Shown: positions 21,597 through 31,522 of the stretch, in pieces | Numbering within the stretch: the stretch's first letter is position 1 | How the letters are laid out: every line of letters begins with the position of its first letter | NCBI GenBank assembly: GCA_963971535.1 | Contig: OZ020591.1 | Span: 12,431,577 to 12,495,576, forward strand | Length of the DNA stretch: 64,000 nucleotides | Reading direction: 5' to 3' | Origin: Notolepis coatsorum | Taxonomy: Eukaryota; Chordata; Actinopteri; Aulopiformes; Paralepididae | The notes under the pieces: model-generated | Databases searched by the model: none | The model's input: only the letters and a program-made list of their open reading frames with translations | Told to the model about the DNA's origin: nothing | Translations under genes and position numbers: made by a program

Positions 21597-21849
21597 TTAA
21601 GAACGAAAATAGAACACTTTCTAAGAATTGTTGATAAATGAGGGCCCTGGTCTATCCCTTGCAATAAAACAGTTTTTACTTTTACTTTTTAGTACTTAAG
21701 TACATTTCAAAGTAGAAACTTTTAGATTTTTACTCAAGTGTGTTTTTAGCCAGATACTCTGACTTTTACTTGAGTACGATTTTGAGACGGTACCCATACT
21801 TTCACTTAAGTATCATTTCTGGGTACTTTTTAAAACCCCTGACCGTACC

Positions 21850-23003
21850 TGTACAGTAAAGTCTAGAGTCTGTGTGAAAGCCTGTGTGTATCCTAGCTGT
21901 CCCACAGAGAGCTACAGTACCTGTACAGTAAAGTCTAGAGTCTGTGTGAAAGCCTGTGTGTATCCTAGCTGTCCCACAGAGAGCTACAGTACCTGTACAG
22001 TAAAGTCTAGAGTCTGTGTGAAAGCCTGTGTGTATCCTAGCTGTCCCACAGAGAGCTACAGTACCTGTACAGTAAAGTCTAGAGTCTGTGTGAAAGCCTG
22101 TGTGTATCCTAGCTGTCCCACAGAGAGCTACAGTACCTGTACAGTAAAGTCTAGAGTCTGTGTGAAAGCCTGTGTGTATCCTAGCTGTCCCACAGAGAGC
22201 TACAGTACCTGTACAGTAAAGTCTAGAGTCTGTGTGAAAGCCTGTGTGTATCCTAGCTGTCCCACACAGAGCTACAGTACCTGTACAGTAAAGTCTAGAG
22301 TCTGTGTGAAAGCCTGTGTGTATCCTAGCTGTCCCACAGAGAGCTACAGTACCTGTACAGTAAGGTCTAGAGTCTGTGTGAAAGCCTGTGTGTATCCTAG
22401 CTGTCCCACACAGAGCTACAGTACCTGTACAGTAAAGTCTAGAGTCTGTGTGAAAGCCTGTGTGTATCCTAGCTGTCCCACAGAGAGCTACAGTACCTGT
22501 ACAGTAAAGTCTAGAGTCTGTGTGAAAGCCTGTGTGTATCCTAGCTGTCCCACAGAGCTACAGTACCTGTACAGTAAAGTCTAGAGTCTGTGTGAAAGCC
22601 TGTGTGTATCCTAGCTGTCACACAGAGAGCTACAGTACCTGTACAGTAAGGTCTAGAGTCTGTGTGAAAGCCTGTGTGTATCCTAGCTGTCCCACACAGA
22701 GCTACAGTACCTGTACAGTAAGGTCTAGAGTCTGTGTGAAAGCCTGTGTGTATCCTAGCTGTCCCACACAGAGCTACAGTACCTGTACAGTAAGGTCTAG
22801 AGTCTGTGTGAAAGCCTGTGTGTATCCTAGCTGTCCCACACAGAGCTACAGTACCTGTACAGTAAGGTCTAGAGTCTGTGTGAAAGCCTGTGTGTATCCT
22901 AGCTGTCACACAGAGAGCTACAGTACCTGTACAGTAAGGTCTAGAGTCTGTGTGAAAGCCTGTGTGTATCCTAGCTGTCCCACAGAGAGCTACAGTACCG
23001 TAC
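21850..23003. repeat. Minisatellite, 72-bp unit, about 16 copies
   Basis: Units contain TCTAGAGTCTGTGTGAAAGC and TATCCTAGCTGTCCCACAGA and differ at a few variant sites. A leftover unit at 11491-11562 lies on the far side of the hAT insertion, so the array is older than the transposons. Being 72 bp, it is stop-free in some frames and yields a Cys-rich 24-residue repeat peptide, which is not a gene. On the minus strand each unit carries TACAGGTACTG, similar to the exon 3 donor that it abuts. Confidence 0.95.
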
Positions 23004-23085
23004 CTGCATGCCGGAGAGAGCCGCCTGTCCCAGCTTGACGTTCTTTGATTCCAGAGCCATCTGTAGAGGCAGCAGGCAGCGCTCT
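23004..23085 (-). CDS. arfgef3: ARFGEF3 coding exon 3
   Basis: An 82-bp exon between acceptor TTGGTTTTTCAG and donor GTACGG. After one base finishing the Arg codon it reads ERCLLPLQMALESKNVKLG and then QAALSGMQ. This is a helical-repeat segment strongly like the ARFGEF3 N-terminal region. The donor is unusual: the intron begins directly with the 72-bp minisatellite, whose units repeat a very similar CAG/GTAC junction on the minus strand, so many decoy donors follow the true one. Confidence 0.87.
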
Positions 23086-24320
23086 CTGAAAAACCAACAA
23101 CACCGGTCAGCAGGTTGAGGTGTCAGGCCACTGCCGCGCGCGACGTCATCATTGGTATTAGTAAGAGAGCGGATGGTTTGACTGTTAACCTCTTAAGCCC
23201 AGAGCCCTATTTTCTGAAAATCCGCCTAAAATACATCAGGGGATACTGAACAGCATTGTATTATGAAGAATATTCATTTTTGATGGCTTCATGCTTTCAT
23301 GTGCTGCACGTCACTGCACACGACACACAGAGGTTCTGGTCCCCGTCTTTTGTCCTCAATGTAAGAAAACCCATATTTAATGTAGTCTGTGTCGTATTTG
23401 CGTTTTTGCCATGTTTACAAATGCACGAATCAATGAGCGCCAACTGATGTGACGACGTTAGCGTTACTGTCATGACAACGCTGGCAGCAAACGGCTACTG
23501 CACGTTTCAATCGCTGCGTCATGAGAAATGTATGTCCTTCAAAATAAAGCATCAGAAATGTCAATACATTTTTTATTTTCTTTTTTTTATACATCCGCGA
23601 CCCACTGAAAATGGCCCGCGACCCACCAGTTGAGAACCACTGCCCTATAGGATGCTTTTGGATTCATAAAATACCTCTATTCCTTTACTGCAATAGACTT
23701 GAAATTAGTTACAAAGCTGCACAGGTGTAAACCTCTGCTACAGTAGGTGGATCCATAAGGCTGTTCTGGGCGTACGGACTCTCTGAATGGACTGTAAGTA
23801 ATAACACCACACTGCTTTTAATGTTGCTATTATTGGCCTAATGCTCCTATAATGTATTGAACTATGGTCAGTTCAGAGTCAGTCAGTAGACAGTAGACTC
23901 TAGATCGTCCTCAGGTGTCAATGTTTTCCATTCTCCATGAACTGACTTACACACCACACAAGTACACTTATTACACACACACTGCTACTATTTACACTGT
24001 AGAATATTTTATTTATCCACTGTCTTTTACCTTGTATTGGATCGTTTGTACAGATCTACTTGTATTGTTGTCTACAAATCTACTACGGCTGAGGAGCTGG
24101 AAAAAACAAAGCATCTCATATAGTCTTTAGATTAAGACAGAATTGAAGAATTGATTGCGCACCCAAACCTGGGGTTCTGCTGTCACAACTACAATGTCTC
24201 AATGTATATTAGCCACGGTCGGCGCTCCACACCAAGACCACCAAGCTGACACGCCATGTCAACCTGCCACAGTGGTAGTTGGATCCAGAACATCACCAGC
24301 CAGTAGTTTAAAACAAAACT
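23086..24320. other. ARFGEF3 intron 2, transposon debris
   Basis: At 23590-23640 GACCCACCAGTTGAGAACCACTG is a hAT-type right terminus with no identified left partner. The rest is AT-rich and unassigned. Confidence 0.4.
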
Positions 24321-24440
24321 ATGCGGCCCAGTGGCAGGGGGCCTTTCTGTGTGGAGTTGGCATGTTCTCCCTGTGTTCACGTGGGTTTCCTCTGGGTCCT
24401 CCAGGCTCCTCCCACACCATAAAGACATGCATGGCAGGCA
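24321..24440. repeat. Common fish interspersed repeat fragment
   Basis: TGTGTGGAGTTGGCATGTTC … GTGGGTTTCCTCTGGGTCCT … CTCCCACACCATAAAGACAT is a sequence I recognise as widespread in fish genomes. Family not assigned. Confidence 0.5.
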
Positions 24441-24520
24441 GGGACTACCGGTGGAAACTAGCTCCTTAGCTCTGGCACATTTACATTGATGTGGAAACTG
24501 AAGATGTTCCATTAACACTT

Positions 24521-25065
24521 TCAGAGCCCTTGCTTAACCTTGACTTCATCAATCCAAATACCAAGGTATTTGTATTCTGAAACTCTCTCGATATCAGAAC
24601 TGTTCAGAGTAGATATATGCAAGTCACTATAAACAATATTTTTGGCTTTGGAAAACAACATGAATTTAGTTTTACTGGCATTAAGCAGCAATTTTAGACT
24701 AATAAGTGCATCTTGCAGGGCGTCAAAGGAGCGTTGTAAATATTTAGTGGCCAGTTGCACAGAATCAGCAGTACAATAGAGAACTGTGTCATCCGCGTAA
24801 AGGTGGCTTTGACAGCTGCTCAGAGATGAGACAATATTATTAATATAAATGGTAAATAAGACCGGGCCGAGGATTGATCCCTGTGGAACACCTTTTGTGA
24901 TGGGTAGAAGCTCTGATTGGGCATTTCCCATTTTCACACACTGAAATCTTTCTGTTAAATAGTTTTGAAACCAACTGCAAGCACCTGTATCAAAGCCAAC
25001 ACTCTAATAATAGTAATAGGAGAAGGTGGTCAACAGTATCAAACGCCTTCGACAAATCTACAAAC
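24521..25065 (-). pseudogene. LINE reverse transcriptase fragment
   Basis: Minus-strand fragment. Near 25060 it reads LFVDLSKAFDTVDH, after a frame break GVPQGSILGPVLFTIYINNI, then LYADDTVLYC (the YADD catalytic box) and a KYLGIWID thumb motif. It belongs to the CR1/L2/Rex-like part of the non-LTR elements and is a different family from the 35.7-kb LINE. Frameshifts and a missing C-terminus make it inactive. It lies between exons 2 and 3 of ARFGEF3. Confidence 0.75.
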
Positions 25066-25494
25066 AGGGCTAGGTTACACAGGGATAGACAATAGGGGGT
25101 GCTTTTTTCCATTCTGAGCTCCTGTAGGGGCTGGTGTACCAACGGGAGACTCGGTTGATGAAATATGAAATCAGATCGCTAATAAAACAATAAAACGATA
25201 TTTGTCGTCGTGGGCACTCAACAGGGGGGCTGATAAAACGAGATATGTCGTCCGTGGCACTGAAAGGGTTCATGTGCACTGTCCCTGGGTAAAAAAATAA
25301 ACAAACAAACTGTTTGAACACAGGCTGACTTAATTTCCTTTCATTTGAACCTTTATTTAAAACCATGAATGAATGACACCTGCAATGACACCTGGATTTC
25401 CCTTAGGGGATTAAAAAAGGAACACTTGACGTCTGATTATTTGTGATATAATGTTTTAGTAATACAAAAAAATATATTGGAATGTCTCACTTAC

Positions 25495-25546
25495 CGAAGC
25501 TGCGATGGGGACATTTTGGTGGATCCATTTTGAGCTTCGAGGGATT
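25495..25546 (-). CDS. arfgef3: ARFGEF3 coding exon 2
   Basis: A 52-bp exon with acceptor TTATTTTACAG and donor GTAAGTGAG. It reads (E)SLEAQNGSTKMSPSQL plus two bases that complete an Arg codon with the first base of exon 3. Phases match exon 1 and exon 3 exactly, which is the main evidence because the peptide is short. This segment is less conserved than the flanking exons in the family, so the similarity is weak except for the Leu-Glu start and the Leu-Arg-Glu junction. Confidence 0.75.
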
Positions 25547-25896
25547 CTGTAAAATAAGCACATAAGATGATTTTTTTTTTAAATGTCTATACAGTGGTCC
25601 AGCTCTCTGGATGAAGGTTTGTAATACAGGCGTTCCCCCTTGGGTGACCGGTGAAGGTTTGTATAATAGGACCAGTGAAGGTTTGGCTTCCCATGCCAGT
25701 GTTTTACAATAGGACCAGTGAAGGTTTGATTGATTGATTGAAAACTTTATTAAGGGGATGCAGACCAGAGAAAGACTTTCGTCTTGTTTACATCAGGGTC
25801 CCCCATTTTCAATTCATAATGACATTAACTTAATACAGATATACAGTACTGTTACATTTGTGACATACAAGATATGCAAATATACAGTACTGTTAA

Positions 25897-26360
25897 AGGG
25901 GAACTATCTTATAAATGGCCATGTCCAGTGTTTAGCATTATTTGTGGACTTATATTAATAGGATCTATGTCTCTAATTCTCAATTTGGCGCATTCTTCCA
26001 ATTCTCATCTCACAATATTGTCCCTCACTCAAGTGAGTCATCTGAAATTTAGCGGATCTGTGACGTCAGAGGTTTCTCATCTGTATAATAACGCCCGCCC
26101 CGTCTATGCTTATAGCCAACTGCCAGCCACCTCTCTCTCTGTCTCTCTGTCACTCAAATCGCATTCTCGTCCTTCACCTCGGATCCGCGTATCAAAACGG
26201 CTTAAAATGTTGAGGTAGAAAAATGCTGTTTTTGAGTACTTGATTAAAAATACAAAACAATGCATTTTTTGGAAAAATAACTTACAGATGTGTTCCATAA
26301 ACTCACAGGAATTGTGTCAAATTGCCCAAATAGTGAAAGAAATAGTAAAATAGTTCCCCT
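25897..26360. mobile_element. piggyBac-like MITE inserted in LINE 3' UTR
   Basis: 464 bp with ends AGGGGAACTAT and ATAGTTCCCCT flanked by TTAA (25893-25896, 26361-26364). The duplicated LINE segment at about 26566 has the uninterrupted version TACTGTTAAACAGAGATCC, which serves as a paralogous empty site and proves insertion at TTAA. Confidence 0.9.
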
Positions 26361-26664
26361 TTAAACAGAGATCCTAACAGAAAATATATACATACGAGGG
26401 GGAGGAAACTGTACATTAGGAGGGGGTGGGTGGGTGGGTGGGAGGTAGGGTTTGGACATTTTTACGGGGGCCATACAGATATAGATCATGACATTTATGA
26501 CAATACATGACATACAGGTACAGTACTGTTACATTTGTGACATACAAGATATGCAAATATACAGTACTGTTAAACAGAGATCCTAACAGATAATATATAC
26601 ATATGAGGGGGAAGAAACTGTACATTAGGAGGGGGTGGGTGGGTGGGAGGGGTGGTTTGGCCAT

Positions 26665-27699
26665 TTAGGGGGGCCAGTTTCGAATTGCACCCTCCCGTAG
26701 GTGCTCTTTGAGACCGGTTTTAAAGGTGGGTAGGGATTCACATTTGTTTACGGCTGTGGCTAGGGCGTTCCACATTGATGTGGCATAATGGCGAAACGTG
26801 TTTAGACCCTTGTTTGTGCTGAATCTGGGTTGAACATGATTTGTGGAACTCCCTCTGGTGTTGTGGTGGTGGTATTCACTGACCTTTGGGAAGTATTTCG
26901 ACATGTACATGGGTACCTTAGTGGTGTAGTGTATCTTGTAGACCAGGCCCATTGCAAGTTGCTGTACTTGGGCAGGGGTAAGGTGGGTTTTGGAGTAAGG
27001 TCAAGCAGTAGTCTGACCGGTTTGTTTTGTGATGTTTGTAATCTTGTTTTTAGTGCCTTTGAGGTGCTTTGGTACCATGAGGTGCAAGCATAGTCGTAGT
27101 ACCCTTGAATGAGTGCTCCTGTTAGAGTCTTCAGGGTATTCTTGTTTACCAGAGAGGAGATCCGGTACAAGAATCTAGTTTGTTGGTTTTTTATTACATT
27201 GGATGCCATTTTGTCACAGGAAAGATTTGCCTCTAGGATGGAACCCAGTTATGTAATTTCATCTTTCCTTGTGACAATATTGTCACCCACTGTAACAGAG
27301 AACAGAAGCCGTTGGTTTTGCTGAGTTTGTTATTTGATCCGAAGAGAATGGACTCTGTTTTACCCAGGTGTAATGATAGTTTGTTATCAGCGAGCCAGGT
27401 GCAGATTCTACCGAGTTCTGAGCTGATGGTTTTATTTACCTGTAACTTGTTCCTGCCAGAGACCTGCAGGGCTGAGTCGTCCGCAAACAGGAACAAGTTG
27501 CAGTCACAAGCTGACGACATGTCATTTGCATAAATTAGAAACAGTAACTGTCCTAGTATGCTTCCTTGTGGAACACCCCAGCTCACTGGGAGGGGGGGTA
27601 GGGTACCGTTTACCTCTACCATCTGTTCTCTCCCCTCCAGGTAGGATTGCATCCAGCTCACTGATAAACTATCAAAACCAATTGCTTTTAGCTTGTCGA
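26665..27699 (-). pseudogene. LINE reverse transcriptase and C-terminus, disrupted
   Basis: Three overlapping frames together cover DKLKAIGFDSLSVSWMQSYL, GVPQGSILGQLLFLIYANDM, LFLFADDSAL (catalytic FADD) and the C-terminal MGLVYKIHYTTKVPMYMSKY segment. At least two frame changes and the lost N-terminal half make it inactive. Confidence 0.85.
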
Positions 27700-27759
27700 G
27701 GTTTGCCTTCCCATGCCAGTGTTTTACAATGGTCCCCTGAGCTAGATAGGTCATGGGAG

Positions 27760-28168
27760 ATGTCAGGTGGGGAGAGGTCAGAGGTCAAAGTGGGGGGGTG
27801 AGTGTTGCAGAGTAGCCCTCCTCCCTACTAGGCCTAATAACTTTTCCTGCCCCATGGCTCACTGCATGTTCACATCCAAAGAGTCCCGGGTGTGTGTGTG
27901 TCTGTGTGTGTGTGTGTCCGACTGTGTGTGTGTGTGCGTGCGTGTGTGCGTGTGTGTAAGATTGTATTATTACCCCTTGTTCAGCATAATGTTAGCCTCT
28001 CTACCTGTGGTCCTACTGATATGCACAGTCACACAAGCAGGGCAGAGACAGGTAAAGAAACAGGCCGTCTATCCCATAGAGATCAATGAGAAATTAGGCA
28101 ATGAATTCACATTTAACAAGGGCACAGGCTTAATGGTGATTTCCCCATCATTTTAATTATAACATAGT
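27760..28168. other. Intron 1 sequence with (GT)n tract
   Basis: Mostly unassigned. A GT-rich microsatellite lies at 27886-27958. Confidence 0.5.
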
Positions 28169-28659
28169 TAAAGGGGCACTTTGCTGAAAAAACGATGCTG
28201 ATTTATTTTACACATAATATCACACACATCCAAAAGCGATTTTGCACACATTAATTTAGTTTGACAGTTATTGAGAGTAAATGAGCTTGAATATCGCCAC
28301 CGGTGATGCCATCGGGGAGATCAAAATCCTTGTGACGTGTTCATTACAGCTCCATGAAATGATGTCATGAAATAGCAACACCTTGTGGTATACAGTAGGG
28401 ACTGCTACCGTATCATTCATTGAGCTGTAATAAACACAACAGAAGGATGCAACGTCCCCGATGACATCATGCACCCACCGGTGGCCATATTCAAACTAAT
28501 TTACTCCCAAACAAATTACTGTCAAACTAAATTAACGTGTGCAAAACTGTGCTTGGTGTGTGAGATTTATGTGCAAAATAAATCGGCAATAAATCTGTTA
28601 ATAAACTTTTCAATCAATCAATCAATCAATCACTGTTTTTTTGATGAGGTGCCCCTTTA
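28169..28659. mobile_element. Long-hairpin MITE with LINE-tail microinsertion
   Basis: Ends TTAAAGGGGCACTT and, inward from the right, CTAAAGGGGCACCTC. The two halves are inverted copies over more than 150 bp (for example TTAATTTAGTTTGACAGT on both arms). The right arm is interrupted near 28590-28631 by CTGTTAATAAACTTTTC plus (AATC)n, a tiny LINE 3' tail. The target duplication is not clear. Confidence 0.7.
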
Positions 28660-28919
28660 GGAAGAGGGTTGATTTGTTTCATCATTTGTGCAACAAGATG
28701 TAGGCTACTGTGTGTCAACTGTCAAATCACCACCGGGACACAATGTGACTTTTAAAAGATAGCCTAGTGATGGTCTATAGCAGTCGTGCCCAACCAGTCG
28801 ATCGCGATCGACCGGTAGGTCGCGCGCTGGTTTCAAGTAGGCCGCGAGATTATTTTGGAAAATCATTTAATTTGATTTGATTTGGAGGGGAGGACAATAC
28901 ACGTTCGAGCAGTCCTGTG

Positions 28920-28927
28920 TATAAAAG
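28920..28927 (+). promoter_or_regulatory. TATA box of hAT transposase
   Basis: TATAAAAG about 175 bp upstream of the likely start codon at 29095 and within the element. Confidence 0.5.
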
Positions 28928-29094
28928 GCAGCCTGCGCCAATCGATACCGTCTACATTCCGGACAGCGAGCTTCACCATAGGGATGCAAATTGATGCCTT
29001 TGTTTTCATGGAGTGGCATGAGTGGGGGTCGGGCCCATCACCTGGCAGGTACAGTATAAACGTGGCTCTGAGACCAGTCACTCGAAACTGCAAG

Positions 29095-30192
29095 ATGAAT
29101 GGAACACCACCAGCTAAAAAGAGGTTCATTCAGAGGACGCTCGTTTTCAACAACGCAAGCAAGACTTCACTGCCGCCGCCGCCAGGACCCTCCGACGAGC
29201 TGCGCCTGCCACCGCCGCCGCCAGGGAGCAGCTCCAACGCCGCCTCCGATGAGCTGCCGGATAGCACCAGCGTCAGCGCCGCAAGCAGAACCGGAGCAGC
29301 CAAAAGACCAAAAACATATCATTTCCATGAAGAGTGGGAGGAGGCTTACTTTTTTGTTTATTTCAACGCAAAGTCAGTATGTCTGATTTGTAAACAAACT
29401 GTGGCTGTGCCGAAAAAGGGTAATTTGGAGCGGCATTATACAACGATGCACAAGAAACACTGCGCGGATTTTCCTCCAAAAACAGTACTACGAAGAACAG
29501 CACTCCAGCAGCTGAAGTCTTCACTAGTGGGACAACAGTCTACTTTTACGAAGCCCAGCACCAAGGCAAAAGCTGCAACAATTGCTTCTTATCGTGTCAG
29601 TCACATTCTTGCTAAAAAGAAAAAATCCTTTAAAGACGGCGAATGTGTAAAAGAGGCATTGACTGCCGCTGCCGATTCACTCTTCGGTAATTCCAAGTAT
29701 CACACAGAGATTATGGATGCTGTTAAAGACCTTCAGCTGTCACGTAATACTGTGACCCGGCGCTGTGAGGAAATGTCCGAAGATGTCCACCAGCAACTCA
29801 TGAGGGACATTAATACATGCAAGTGTTATTCCCTGCAGTTCGATGAATCGACTGATATGGTAGATGTGGCACAGCTATGTATTTACATTAGAATGGCCTT
29901 TGACGACATGAGCGCAAAAGAAGAGCTGCTCACCATATTGCCTCTTAAAGGATACACTAAAGGTGAAGACATCTTTCAAGCCTTCATGGAGTTCGCTAAG
30001 CAGAGCAAACTGCCCCTCCATAAACTCATCTCTATTACAACCGATGGGGCACCAGCCATGGTTGGCTGTAATAATGGGTTCATCGGACTGTGCAAAAAAA
30101 GCGACGCTTTCCCGGACTTCCTTAATTACCACTGCATAATTCACCAAGTAACAATAATTCACCAACACAAGTGCTGTGTGCAAAGATTTTAA
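29095..30192 (+). pseudogene. hAT/ZBED transposase, N-terminal two-thirds
   Basis: The frame opens earlier, at 28882, but MNGTPPAKKR at 29095 is the likelier start since it follows the TATA box at a sensible distance. Order: Pro-rich linker, BED zinc finger near residues 95-120 (CLIC … HYTTMH), then the RNase H-like hAT core with catalytic Asp in QFDESTD (about residue 250) and TTDGAPAM (about residue 317). After HCIIHQ a short duplicated stretch (AATAATTCACCAA occurs twice, at about 30136-30164) is followed by a shift into the frame of the next entry. That lesion is the only clear break. Confidence 0.85.
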
Positions 30193-31166
30193 ATATGAAG
30201 GACATTATGGATATCGCTATGAAGATTGTGTGCTCTGTCAGGGCAAGGAGCCTACAGAGGAGGCTATTTCGTGCACATATGGAGGAGACGGGGGCGGAGC
30301 ACACAGACCTGCTGCTGCACACAGATGTAAGGTGGCTGAGCAGAGGTAAATTTCTGGAGAGATTCAGCGAGTTGCTGCCTGAAATTAAAGAGTTTCTCAA
30401 GCTTGCTAAACATGCCGAATATACACATCTAGAGGACAACAACTGGCTTTTGAATTTGGCATTCATAACCGATATCACTGGCATGCTGAATAACCTGAAT
30501 TTAGAGCTGCAGGGAAAGGATAAATGTGTAATAAACATGATCAGCTCAGTGAATGCTTTTAAAAGCAAGCTCACCATGTGGGCGAGAAGGCTGCAACGCA
30601 GTGACCTACGCGACTTTCCTCACATGCAAGCAGAACTTCAACGTCAGGGTGAGGACACCGCACAGTTTGATTGCACACATTATGAGGAGCAAGTTCAAAG
30701 CATCTTGTCAGAGTTTGATAAGCGCTTCACAGACTTTTCAATACTTGAACCTGTTGCAAGCTACATGTGTTTTCCATTTGGAACTGTAGATGTGGATGAC
30801 ATCACATCCAAAGTGGCCACACTGTTTAATCTGGACAGCCATGCTGTGGAGAATGAGATCCTCACACTTCAAACTGACATTGAGATTAAAGCCAGGGCAA
30901 CACAAGGGATGAAGGCAGAGTTCTGGGAGCTACTGCTGCCTGAGAAGTACCCCAATCTCAGGAGATGTGCCATGAACTTAACAGCATGTTTTGGATCAAC
31001 CTACCTGTGTGAGTCTGCTTTCTCTCACATGAAGATCATCAAGTCCAAGTACAGAACCACATTAACAGATGACCATCTTGTGGACTGCCTGAGGCTTGCA
31101 ACCAGCTCCTACAACCCAGACATTGAAAAACTAGCTACCTCTTCCCAGTGCCAGCGTTCTCACTAA
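30171..31166 (+). pseudogene. hAT/ZBED transposase, C-terminal part
   Basis: Continues the transposase after the frameshift near 30165 and overlaps the first frame by some 20 bases. It includes the insertion domain, the third catalytic acid in YLCESAFSHMK near 31011, and the hAT C-terminal dimerisation region (YRTTLTDDHLVDCLRLATSS). It ends with a normal stop, and an AATAAA signal lies at 31427-31432. Apart from the upstream shift it looks intact. Confidence 0.85.
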
Positions 31167-31426
31167 GGTAGAGACATTAAAAAAAAAAAAAAACAGATAA
31201 AGGAGAACTATCAGTGACTGTTGACAGACCTTTTTGTGGAATTGTTTTTTGATTGTATTCCATTTTGCAATGTGACAGCTCTGTTTACACATCATTCCTA
31301 TTCCTTTTTTTATTGTACATATATTTTTATTGTATTGTTCCACTTTTGCTTTGGCAATGTAAACACATGTTTTCTCATGCCCATTGAACTGAGTGTGTGT
31401 GTTGTCAGTGTGTATGCAGAGTGTGA

Positions 31427-31432
31427 AATAAA
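31427..31432 (+). terminator. Polyadenylation signal of hAT transposase
   Basis: AATAAA in the context GTGTGAAATAAACTTG, about 260 bp after the transposase stop codon. Confidence 0.5.
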
Positions 31433-31522
31433 CTTGAGAAGTTACAGTTACAGTCTTGTCATTCTTGTAAGTCCTACACTACACTGTTACAATGATATAT
31501 AAAATAGCATATTATATTATAT

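Larger units (their letters stand above)
11996..21647. mobile_element. TIR DNA transposon hosting SINE, BEL and MITE
   Basis: Perfect 17-bp inverted ends GGGCCCTCATTTATCAA at 11996-12012 and 21631-21647. Interior motifs such as GCGTACGCACAGA and TACGCACAG are typical of its subterminal regions. No transposase is visible. The target duplication is unclear, so the superfamily is not assigned. It contains a SINE (12055-12554), a BEL element (13076-19075), a second SINE (about 19092-19245) and a piggyBac-like MITE (20758-21596). Confidence 0.75.
11563..21841. mobile_element. hAT element split by nested insertions
   Basis: Left end CAGGGGTGTAAAGTACTTGA; right end, read inward, CAGGGGTTTTAAAAAGTACC. 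An exact 8-bp target duplication ACCGTACC lies at 11555-11562 and 21842-21849. Only about 430 bp on the left and 190 bp on the right belong to this element. The rest is the TIR element at 11996-21647 with its own insertions. It lies inside the 72-bp minisatellite. Confidence 0.9.
25733..27699 (-). mobile_element. 5'-truncated LINE copy with internal MITE and duplicated 3' UTR
   Basis: Same family as 35655-38500, reverse-oriented. The (GATT)n tail is at 25733, then 3' UTR, then coding fragments at 26665-26952, 26802-27209 and 27233-27754. It is broken by a piggyBac-like MITE (25897-26360), and part of the 3' UTR is present twice (around 26361-26480 and 26580-26690). The 5' junction is near 27699. 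CTTCCCATGCCAGTGTTTTA occurs next to both ends (25690 and 27707), a probable long target duplication. Confidence 0.85.

Noticed and set aside
21874..23038. Cys-rich 24-residue repeat protein (two long plus-strand frames)
   Set aside because: The 72-bp unit is a multiple of three and free of stops by chance. It lies antisense in an intron.
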